Positions 30,943-36,927 of a stretch of DNA of 36,927 nucleotides are shown in pieces; positions within the stretch are counted from its first letter, which is position 1; every line of letters starts with the position of its first letter. Location of the stretch: contig CAAFTW010000039.1 of the NCBI GenBank assembly GCA_900766045.1, forward strand, positions 1 to 36,927. The letters are read 5' to 3'. The notes beneath the pieces were generated by a model. It ran no database searches and had not been told where the DNA came from. It saw only the letters and a list, made by a program, of their open reading frames with translations. Position numbers and translations under genes: made by a program. Source of the DNA: Clostridia bacterium (GTDB lineage Bacteria > Bacillota > Clostridia > Peptostreptococcales > Anaerovoracaceae).

Positions 30943-31244
30943 AATACAGACAGCTTCCTGTACGCATGGATATTAGACTGCTCCTTGATTTCCCCTGTAG
31001 AATATTATGTCCAGAGGAAAACGTGCCGGGCTTTACGCAGAAGGCAGGACCGGTCACCGATTATCCGTTGTTCCCGCCGCCAAGGCTTCCCTTCAAAACT
31101 TGTGGAATGAAGGGAAGCCGGTTCTTTTTTTTGTCCGGAAAAACTCCGGAATCTCCATGTATAGAGATCTTAAATTGGAACTGCAGCAAGCCTCTGAATT
31201 ATAGTAATTATGAATAAGTCTGAGTAAGAAAGGGGAGTTTTACT
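30943..31244. other. Gap between the DUF58-like gene and the corrinoid operon
   Basis: About 300 bases. The left 140 bases hold no gene I can support. A strong terminator lies at 31084-31132, then a small CCGGA/TCCGG hairpin at about 31135-31149, and an AT-rich stretch (31175-31225) where the operon promoter must lie but no consensus pair stands out. I looked for a cobalamin riboswitch, expected before corrinoid genes, and did not find one. Confidence 0.5.
31084..31132 (+). terminator. Intrinsic terminator upstream of the corrinoid operon
   Basis: A perfect 11-bp stem of GGCTTCCCTTC (31084-31094) with GAAGGGAAGCC (31109-31119), followed by GGTTC and eight T. It is 140 bases beyond the DUF58-like stop, leaving room for a short RNA between them. 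Confidence 0.9.
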
Positions 31245-33074
31245 ATGCCGACGATGCATGTTCATATCCCTTCTGCAGGGCGCGAAATCGAGTGCGAAGC
31301 GGGAGATAATCTGATGCAGCTTCTGCTGGACCATCAGATCTATGTCGATAATGCCTGCAGCGGAAAGGGCCTGTGCGGAAAGTGCCGGGTCCATGTGCTG
31401 CAGAATCCGGGGGAGGAGCCACTGGCGTACACCAATGAGGAGATGCGGCTTCTTTCGGAAAAGGAGCGGAAGGCGGGCGTGCACCTCTGCTGTATGATGG
31501 ATGTGCAGAGGGATCTGACGATTGAGCTGATGCAGAAGGAGAAGAAGACGGAAGTTCTGGCCGGCGGCTACATGCCGGAGTTTACGCATCAGCCGGATGC
31601 GGCCAAGAAAGCGGTGAAGATTGACGCGCCGAGCCTGGAAAAGCAGACGCCGTTTGAAGAAATTCTGAAGGAGGCCGTCGGGGCAGAATCGGTGGATCCC
31701 CTGGCGCTTCCTTCCGGCGGGCGTCTTCCGGGTACTTACACAGCGGTGCTCCACAAGGGCAGGATTACTGCGGTTGAAGAGGGCGATACGGAAGATCAGC
31801 TGTACGGTGCGGCCATTGATATCGGAACGACGACCGTTGTCTGCTCCCTGGTGGACCTGCACAGCGGAAAGATTCTTGCCGATGCGTCCCAGGTGAATGC
31901 GCAGAAGCATTACGGCCAGGACGTGCTGAGCAGAATTACCTATGAGATGGAAAACCCGGATACGGGGGCAGAGGCGCTGCAGAAGGCGATTGCCGGTTCG
32001 ATTGACGGAATGCTTCAGGAGGCCTGCCGGAAAGCGGGCGTCCGGACGGATCAGATCTATGAACTGTCCGTTGCGGCGAACTGCACGATGATGCATCTGC
32101 TGCTGGGTGTGGATGCCCGGCCTCTGGGACGGTCCCCGTATGCGCCGGTATTTACGGCAGCAAAAGATATCCCGGCCGCATCGATCGGGATTCACGCGGC
32201 CCGGGGAGCAAGGTTATACGCGCTGCCGTCTGTCTCGGCCTATATCGGAGCGGACATCGTGGCCGGCGCCAGAGTCTGCGATCTCCTGCACAGGAAAGGA
32301 AATGTTCTTTTTATCGACATCGGAACGAACGGAGAAATCGTTCTGTCTCACCATGGAAAGCTGCTCTGTTGCTCCTGCGCGGCGGGACCGGCGCTTGAAG
32401 GAATGAATATCAGCTCCGGCATGCGCGCGGAAGAGGGCGCTGTGGAGGATGTGAAGATTCTGGACGATCATGTTGAACTGAAGACCATCGGAGATGCAGA
32501 ACCGGCAGGGCTCTGCGGAAGCGGGATTCTGGCTGCCGTCCGGGAGCTTCTGAAGGCTGGAATCGTGAAAAAGACCGGCGCATTCGTGAAGGCCGGATAC
32601 TTCGATGAGGATGATTTCCGGGCAGAGCGCCTGCATGTGGATGAAGAGGGGAAACGCTCATTTATTTTCTCTGAGGCCCCGCATGAGATCCGGGTGACCC
32701 AGAGTGACGTGCGGCAGGTTCAGCTCGCGAAAGGGGCAATTTTGTCCGGATTCGAGGCACTGCTGAATAAGGCCGGTATTGAGATGAGCGATCTGGACGA
32801 AGTGCTGATCGCCGGACAGTTCGGCGCCCACCTTCCGGCGGAGAGTCTGACCGGAACCGGAATCCTGCCGGAAGGAGTCAGCGACCGCCTGAACTATGTC
32901 GGAAATACATCCAGGACCGGCGCATACATGGCTCTGATGTCCGGCGCGGTCAAGCAGGAAGTGGAAAAACTGTCTCACGAAATGGATTATATGGAGCTGG
33001 GAGCGACAGAAAACTACGAGCAGCTGTTCACCAGATGCCTGATGTTCCCGTCAAAGAAAAAACACAGAAAATAA
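31245..33074 (+). CDS. Reductive activator of corrinoid proteins (RACE / RamA-like, DUF4445 ASKHA ATPase)
   Basis: ATP-dependent protein that re-reduces inactive Co(II) corrinoid to Co(I) in methyl-transfer systems. The N-terminal 2Fe-2S ferredoxin domain (about 1-95) has ligands C38, C44, C47 and C82 (NACSGKGLCGKCRVHV and HLCCMM). A linker follows, then an ASKHA-fold ATPase region of the DUF4445 type with phosphate-binding loops YGAAIDIGTTTVVCSLVDLH and VLFIDIGTNGEIVL, AAGPALEGMNISSGM, and LIAGQFGAHL. The 609 residues are within the normal size range of the family. First gene of a five-gene operon; AAAGGGGAG precedes the ATG. Its presence implies the downstream corrinoid protein works in redox-prone methyl transfer. 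Confidence 0.93.
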   Translation: MPTMHVHIPSAGREIECEAGDNLMQLLLDHQIYVDNACSGKGLCGKCRVHVLQNPGEEPLAYTNEEMRLLSEKERKAGVHLCCMMDVQRDLTIELMQKEKKTEVLAGGYMPEFTHQPDAAKKAVKIDAPSLEKQTPFEEILKEAVGAESVDPLALPSGGRLPGTYTAVLHKGRITAVEEGDTEDQLYGAAIDIGTTTVVCSLVDLHSGKILADASQVNAQKHYGQDVLSRITYEMENPDTGAEALQKAIAGSIDGMLQEACRKAGVRTDQIYELSVAANCTMMHLLLGVDARPLGRSPYAPVFTAAKDIPAASIGIHAARGARLYALPSVSAYIGADIVAGARVCDLLHRKGNVLFIDIGTNGEIVLSHHGKLLCCSCAAGPALEGMNISSGMRAEEGAVEDVKILDDHVELKTIGDAEPAGLCGSGILAAVRELLKAGIVKKTGAFVKAGYFDEDDFRAERLHVDEEGKRSFIFSEAPHEIRVTQSDVRQVQLAKGAILSGFEALLNKAGIEMSDLDEVLIAGQFGAHLPAESLTGTGILPEGVSDRLNYVGNTSRTGAYMALMSGAVKQEVEKLSHEMDYMELGATENYEQLFTRCLMFPSKKKHRK

Positions 33075-33101
33075 GAACCGGATGGACCAGGAGGAATACG
33101 C

Positions 33102-34145
33102 ATGGAAGATATGAATGAGTTTACACCGAAAAGCCGTCTGCACACGATTCTGGATGGGCGTCATGCCGACCGCCCTGCCTGCATCTGCCCGGGCGGCATG
33201 ATGAATATGGTCACCGACGGCCTGCAGAAAGAGGCTGGAGTCGGCCTTCCGGAGGCACATACTGACCCGCGTAAAATGGCTGATCTGGCAGAAGCCGTTA
33301 TAAAGGACGGGATTTTTGAGAACTGCGGTGTGCCGTTCTGTATGACGGTAGAGGCGGAAGCCATGGGCGCAGAAGTTACTCTTGGAAACAATCTGTTCGA
33401 GCCGCATGTTGTGGAATACGCTGTGTCGGATGTGGATGATTATGAAAAACTGAAGCCGATTGACCTCACATCCGGCCGGCCGAAGGTCGTTCTGGATGCG
33501 CTGAAGATCCTGAAGGACGAGGTAAAGGACGCCCCGATCATCGGAAATCTGACCGGACCGGTCAGCACGGCCGCATCTCTGGTCGATCCTGAGAAATTCT
33601 ACATGCAGCTCCGCCGGAAAAATGAAAATGCCCATAAGGTCATGGACTTCGTGACGGAGCAGCTGATCCGTTTCGGAACTGCTCAGGTGGAGGCCGGCGC
33701 TGACGTCATCACCATCGCCGATCCGTCCGGTACAGGGGAAATCCTGGGACCGAAGTATTTCAGCGAGTTCGCGGTAGACTATATTAACAAGCTGTCTGAC
33801 GCTCTTCACGAGGCCGGCGCGCAGGTCATCGTCCATATCTGTGGACAGATGAAATACGTCTACGACCAGCTGAAAGACGTGAGAAGCGATGCTCTCAGTT
33901 TTGACGCCGTCGTTTCCCTGAGAGAAGCCAGAAAGCATCTGCCGGGCCGTGTGCTGATGGGAAATGTCAGCACCTTTGCCGTCGAACTGACCGACCCGGA
34001 CAACGTCAATACCCTGACAAAAAACTGTATGGAAAACGGAGCAGACATCGTCTCCCCGGCCTGCGGCCTGGGCATGGGCTCGCCGCTTCCGAATGTCAGG
34101 GCTATCCTGAAGGCCGTCAGAAATACACCAGCTGCAGAGAAGTAA
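33102..34145 (+). CDS. URO-D family methyltransferase, MtaA/MtbA-like
   Basis: 347-residue TIM-barrel protein of the uroporphyrinogen decarboxylase superfamily, but of the methylcobamide methyltransferase branch. The N-terminus PKSRLHTILDGRHADRPACI, then CPGGMMNMVTDGL is the MtaA/MtbA pattern. The zinc site that activates the methyl-accepting thiol in that branch is present as H245-x-C247 (VIVHICGQ) and C321 (SPACGLGMGSPL). True heme-pathway URO-D lacks this H-x-C...C set. It probably moves a methyl group between the corrinoid protein and an acceptor. Coenzyme M would be the archaeal acceptor, so in a Clostridium another thiol or a folate is expected; unknown. Confidence 0.85.
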   Translation: MEDMNEFTPKSRLHTILDGRHADRPACICPGGMMNMVTDGLQKEAGVGLPEAHTDPRKMADLAEAVIKDGIFENCGVPFCMTVEAEAMGAEVTLGNNLFEPHVVEYAVSDVDDYEKLKPIDLTSGRPKVVLDALKILKDEVKDAPIIGNLTGPVSTAASLVDPEKFYMQLRRKNENAHKVMDFVTEQLIRFGTAQVEAGADVITIADPSGTGEILGPKYFSEFAVDYINKLSDALHEAGAQVIVHICGQMKYVYDQLKDVRSDALSFDAVVSLREARKHLPGRVLMGNVSTFAVELTDPDNVNTLTKNCMENGADIVSPACGLGMGSPLPNVRAILKAVRNTPAAEK

Positions 34146-34197
34146 GTCGTCTGCAGAAATTCCGCAGACAAAAATCAATCCGCAGGAAGGGACGTTT

Positions 34198-34917
34198 ATG
34201 CACAAAATACTGAATCCGAAAAACACAATACTGATCGCCTGCTCGATGATGGAGGATGAAATCGGCCGGGTACTGCAGGAAAACAACCTGCAGTACCCGG
34301 TTGTCTGGATGGAAAGAGGCTACCACAGCTATCCGGACAAGCTCCGCGCCGTTCTGCAGGAACAGATTGATCTGGCGGAAAAGCGGCTGGGAGGCGAAGC
34401 TGTAAAGGATGAAAAGCCGGTCATTCTGCTGGCTTACGGTCTCTGTGGAAATGGAAGCGAGGCGCTGAAAACAAGCTCGTCGCTCCTTGCCATGCCGCGT
34501 TTTGACGACTGCATAAATACCCTGCTCTGCTGCGGCCCGCGCAGCTGCCGCGCCCTGGAAAAAGCTGGTGTTTACTATCTGACGCGCGGCTGGACCCAGG
34601 ACACAGGTGCGCTCCTGCAGTCCCATCAGAAAATCCTGGACAGGTTCGGTGAAAAAAAGACGGCCAGAATTATGAGCATGATGTATGACGGTTATAAAGA
34701 AGTCGCGGTTATTGATGATGGCTGCTACGATACGGCACCGATAGAGAAGTACGCGCAGGACTGCGCGGACCTTCTGCACGTGAAATCCGGAAATGTTCCC
34801 GGCGGGACGTATATTCTGGAAAAGCTGCTGACGGGAAACTGGGATGACGACATCCTTGTGAAACGGCCAGGCGAGCCCGTGACGCAGGAGGATTTCTTCT
34901 GGGAGAAGTTCTTATAG
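34198..34917 (+). CDS. DUF1638 family protein
   Basis: 239 residues, uncharacterised. The sequence shows several conserved-looking Cys/Gly patches: ILIACSMMEDEI, ILLAYGLCGNGSEAL, LLCCGPRSCRAL, and VAVIDDGCYDTAP, a pattern I associate with DUF1638, which recurs beside URO-D methyltransferases and corrinoid proteins in Methanosarcina and anaerobic Firmicutes. The cysteines could bind metal or a thiol-reactive cofactor, but this is a guess. It lies between the two URO-D methyltransferase genes. Codons about 23-36 contain a perfect 14-bp inverted repeat. A short GTCTGC/GCAGAC hairpin lies in the 52-base gap upstream. Confidence 0.8.
   Translation: MHKILNPKNTILIACSMMEDEIGRVLQENNLQYPVVWMERGYHSYPDKLRAVLQEQIDLAEKRLGGEAVKDEKPVILLAYGLCGNGSEALKTSSSLLAMPRFDDCINTLLCCGPRSCRALEKAGVYYLTRGWTQDTGALLQSHQKILDRFGEKKTARIMSMMYDGYKEVAVIDDGCYDTAPIEKYAQDCADLLHVKSGNVPGGTYILEKLLTGNWDDDILVKRPGEPVTQEDFFWEKFL
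34266..34300 (+). repeat. Perfect 14-bp inverted repeat inside the DUF1638 gene
   Basis: CCGGGTACTGCAGG (34266-34279), loop AAAACAA, CCTGCAGTACCCGG (34287-34300). Two flanking G-U pairs and a C-G pair would extend the RNA helix to 17 bp. It lies 68 bases into the coding region. Confidence 0.9.
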
Positions 34918-35000
34918 ATAAAATGAATTAGAAGAGATTACAGAATCTTTATAAAATAATAATTAAGACCTGTGTGAAAGAACGGAAGGAGGCCGGAAGA

Positions 35001-36113
35001 ATGGGCAGAAAAACAAAAGATGAGATGACGCCGAAGCAGCGTGCGGCGGCGATTGCGAATGGTGAGGAAGTTGACCGCATGCCGTGCAACCCGAATGTAG
35101 CGAACGGTGTAGCGAGAGTATATGGATGTAAGATTTCCGAATTCAACACATCTGCAAAAACTCTGGCGGAGGCGCAGATTGCGGGTTACCGCCGGTTTGG
35201 CTATGACAGTGTCCGTGTATTTACAGACCTGTTCCCCTGGGCTGAGGCGATGGGTGCTGAGGTGACGATGCCGGAAGATGATACGGTAGATCTGAAAACC
35301 CCGGCCATCAAGGATCCTGCGGACTATAAGAAGATTCACCCGCTGAATCCATATAAGGACGGCCGTCTTCCGGTGCATCTGGACGCTATGAAGTATCTGA
35401 TCGACGGGGTCGGTGATGAAGTGGGAATTTCCGCGGCAATCGTCGGACCATTCACCAATGCCTGCTTCCTGCTCGGTGTTGAGAATGTTCTCCGCTTCTG
35501 CTATAAGAATCCGGAGGCCGTTCACCACCTCTGTCAGGTTTCGCTGGAATCGCTGATCGCTTACGCGGATGCGGCCATTGATATTGGACTGGGACCGACC
35601 ATTTCCGAGCCGATGTCCTCCTGTACCGTGATCAGCCCTAAGATTTTCCGCGAATTCTCCGCGCCGTACCTGAAACAGCTGGTCGACCACTTTAAGTCCA
35701 GAGGCCGCGGCGTTGTCATGCACATCTGCGGACAGACCGCCGATATCTGGGAAGATATCGCAGACATGGGCGTTGCGGGTTTCAGCATCGATAACGTAGC
35801 CAGCATTGAAGAATGTAAGAAAAAGATCGGCAGCAAGACAAAGATTCTCGGTAATGTCAATCCGGGAACGACCATGTACATGGGCACGCCGGCAGAAGTC
35901 CGCATGGCGACCCTGAAATGCATTAAAGAAGGATACGATTCACCGAAGGGCTTCATGCCGATGTCTGGCTGCTCCCTTCCGGTCGAGACGCCGTTCGAGA
36001 ACATTGACATGATGATGGATACTGTCCACGAGCTCGGCTATCCAGTGGACCCGGAGAAACTGGACCGCATGATTGAAGAGACAAAAACTGAACTGGCAAG
36101 GAAGAATGCATAA
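35001..36113 (+). CDS. Second URO-D family methyltransferase
   Basis: 370 residues with the same fold as the first but clearly different: TPKQRAAAIANGEEVDRMPC at the N-terminus, zinc-type ligands H241-x-C243 (VMHICGQTADIWEDI) and C324 (MPMSGCSLPVETPFENI), and a SEPMSSCTVISPKIFREF block. URO-D members of this kind include the substrate-demethylating subunits of O-demethylases and related acetogen systems, so this could be the substrate-specific methyltransferase I, with the first URO-D gene acting as the second transferase; that split is inference. I chose ATG 35001, eight bases after GGAAGGAGG; a GTG at 34974 lies before that site. The corrinoid gene follows after 12 bases. Confidence 0.85.
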   Translation: MGRKTKDEMTPKQRAAAIANGEEVDRMPCNPNVANGVARVYGCKISEFNTSAKTLAEAQIAGYRRFGYDSVRVFTDLFPWAEAMGAEVTMPEDDTVDLKTPAIKDPADYKKIHPLNPYKDGRLPVHLDAMKYLIDGVGDEVGISAAIVGPFTNACFLLGVENVLRFCYKNPEAVHHLCQVSLESLIAYADAAIDIGLGPTISEPMSSCTVISPKIFREFSAPYLKQLVDHFKSRGRGVVMHICGQTADIWEDIADMGVAGFSIDNVASIEECKKKIGSKTKILGNVNPGTTMYMGTPAEVRMATLKCIKEGYDSPKGFMPMSGCSLPVETPFENIDMMMDTVHELGYPVDPEKLDRMIEETKTELARKNA

Positions 36114-36125
36114 GGGGAAACGGAA

Positions 36126-36806
36126 ATGAGCACAGAAAATAATAAAGAAAAACTGATCAAAGCCATGGAAGAGGCTGTCCTGGAAATGGATGATGAAGAG
36201 GCCGTTTCCCTGGCAGAAGAATACGTAGAAGCAGGATACGATGCGATGGAAGGACTGACGGAGGGCCTTGCAAAAGGCATGAACCGCGCTGGTGAGCTGT
36301 ATGAGCAGAAAGAATACTTTATTCCAGAACTTCTGCTCTGCTCAGATGCCTTTTACGGAGCTGTCGACGTTCTGCGCCCGCATATCCAGAAGAAAACAGA
36401 CAGTAAAGAAAAGATGACCGCCGTCATCGGCGTTGTGGAAGGAGACACTCACGATATCGGGAAAAACATTCTGAAAATCATGCTGGAAACAGAGGGGTTC
36501 GATGTGTACGATCTCGGCAAGGATGTTCCGACGGAAACCTTCATTTCTGCTGCAAAAGAGCATAACGCCGACTTCATCGGCATGTCCACCCTCATGACCA
36601 CGACCATGATCAAGATGAGCGAGATCATCGAAGAGCTGAAAGATAAGGGCATGCGTGATCAGCTGGTTGTCATGGTCGGCGGTGGTCCGATCTCCGCGTC
36701 CTACGCAGAAAAAATCGGTGCCGACGGCTATGAGCCGGATGCAGCCAGCGCCGCCCGCCGCGCCCGCGAGCTGGTTCTGGCGCGGAGAGGGAATCCTGCG
36801 GCCTAG
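36126..36806 (+). CDS. Corrinoid protein (methyltransferase cobalamin-binding subunit)
   Basis: 226 residues, the methyl carrier of the system. The N-terminal four-helix cap (about 1-95, with YVEAGYDAMEGLTEGLAKGM and EYFIPELLLCSDAFYGAVDV) resembles the methionine-synthase cap of MtmC/MtbC/MttC/MtvC proteins. The Rossmann-like B12 domain carries the base-off signature D107-x-H109-x-x-G112 (EGDTHDIGKNI), whose His would coordinate cobalt, followed by IGMSTLMTTTM and VMVGGGPIS. It is 12 bases after the second URO-D gene with a GGGGAAACGG site. The last codons and stop lie in a 14-bp hairpin. Confidence 0.93.
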   Translation: MSTENNKEKLIKAMEEAVLEMDDEEAVSLAEEYVEAGYDAMEGLTEGLAKGMNRAGELYEQKEYFIPELLLCSDAFYGAVDVLRPHIQKKTDSKEKMTAVIGVVEGDTHDIGKNILKIMLETEGFDVYDLGKDVPTETFISAAKEHNADFIGMSTLMTTTMIKMSEIIEELKDKGMRDQLVVMVGGGPISASYAEKIGADGYEPDAASAARRARELVLARRGNPAA

Positions 36807-36823
36807 GCTGCAGGATTCCCTCT
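36786..36823 (+). terminator. Hairpin spanning the stop codon of the corrinoid protein gene
   Basis: AGAGGGAATCCTGC (36786-36799) and GCAGGATTCCCTCT (36810-36823) pair perfectly over 14 bp around GGCCTAGGCT, which holds the TAG stop. A GATTGTCTG sequence follows, not a T-run, so it may terminate weakly or act as a 3' stability element. Confidence 0.6.
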
Positions 36824-36927
36824 GATTGTCTGCCCGTCAGACGACAACAAGGTTCCCGGGCACCCACCCGACGCTTTGAACTGCTCCCCGTCAAGAAGAC
36901 AGTGAAAAAATATAATATTTTTGACCA
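36824..36927. other. Right edge, non-coding
   Basis: No gene seen. A TGCCCG/CGGGCA helix (36831-36836 with 36857-36862) and, at the very end, an AAAAATAT-A-ATATTTTT palindrome (36906-36922) containing TATAAT. No matching -35 is visible, and the window ends before a downstream gene. Confidence 0.4.

Noticed and set aside
31007..31204. 65-codon plus-strand frame before the corrinoid operon
   Set aside because: Its middle is formed by the two arms of a strong intrinsic terminator and it lacks a ribosome-binding site.
31133..31244. Cobalamin riboswitch or sigma-54 promoter before the corrinoid operon
   Set aside because: I looked for the B12-box and for GG-N10-GC sites. A TTGGAACTGCAGCAAGC stretch comes close to the latter but its spacing is one base off, and no enhancer-binding protein gene is present.
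33051..34286. 411-codon minus-strand frame opposite the first URO-D gene
   Set aside because: It overlaps a clearly conserved methyltransferase gene completely and has no similarity to known proteins.
33102..36113. Heme-pathway uroporphyrinogen decarboxylase (hemE) for the two URO-D genes
   Set aside because: Both carry the H-x-C...C zinc-type ligands of methylcobamide methyltransferases and sit with a corrinoid protein and RACE activator; no other heme genes are nearby.
36906..36922. AT-rich palindrome with TATAAT at the right edge as a promoter
   Set aside because: There is no -35 at a suitable distance and the downstream gene is outside the window; it could equally be a terminator stem or operator.
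1..36927. CRISPR arrays, insertion sequences, phage genes or integration sites
   Set aside because: No regularly spaced repeats, transposase-like or integrase-like frames, or tRNA-end duplications were seen anywhere in the window.

Overview
The window is about 37 kb of a low-oxygen-adapted Firmicute, most likely class Clostridia. The evidence is the str/S10/spc/alpha ribosomal gene order, Zn-ribbon (C+) versions of S14, S4 and L36, a 2Fe superoxide reductase and rubrerythrin, and a corrinoid-dependent methyltransferase operon with a reductive activator. The species cannot be named from the sequence alone. Ribosomal genes favour AGA arginine codons, whereas the flanking metabolic genes use more CGC/CGG.

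Layout. (1) 1-166: the last codons of tuf (end of the str operon) and its terminator. (2) 485-12.1 kb, plus strand: ftsH; an operon of ecfA1-ecfA2-ecfT-trmB; a class I aminotransferase; tRNA-Gly(CCC); an exonuclease III-type nuclease; a metallophosphoesterase; a YdbC/PC4-like ssDNA-binding protein; and a TGS-containing nucleoside kinase. Most units have a recognisable promoter and/or terminator. (3) 12.1-14.0 kb: an oxidative-stress island with superoxide reductase (minus strand), a PerR-like repressor with a 7-1-7 operator at its own start, and rubrerythrin. (4) 14.4-29.6 kb: the S10-spc-alpha supercluster, rpsJ to rplQ, including secY, adk, infA, rpmJ and rpoA. Gene order is canonical except that map is missing between adk and infA. 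(5) 29.8-30.9 kb: a divergent DUF58-like membrane-anchored protein. (6) 31.2-36.8 kb: a five-gene corrinoid methyl-transfer operon (RACE-type activator, URO-D-family methyltransferase, DUF1638, second URO-D-family methyltransferase, corrinoid protein).

The most novel-looking signal is RNA rather than protein. The 151-nt gap between rpsJ and rplC folds into three consecutive hairpins. Each carries the same asymmetric internal loop, AGWAUG on the 5' side and CCGCURU on the 3' side, although the surrounding helices differ in sequence. The third hairpin ends four bases before the rplC Shine-Dalgarno. This looks like a multivalent cis-regulatory RNA that I do not recognise. A separate structured leader precedes rpsM, behind a strong terminator that splits the alpha operon from the spc operon, and the S10 promoter is followed by a leader with a terminator-like hairpin.

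The corrinoid operon is a coherent methyl-transfer system: RACE would reactivate the corrinoid protein, and the two URO-D proteins would demethylate a substrate and pass the methyl group on. Neither its substrate nor its methyl acceptor can be read from the sequence. Its DUF1638 gene contains a perfect 14-bp inverted repeat inside the coding region.
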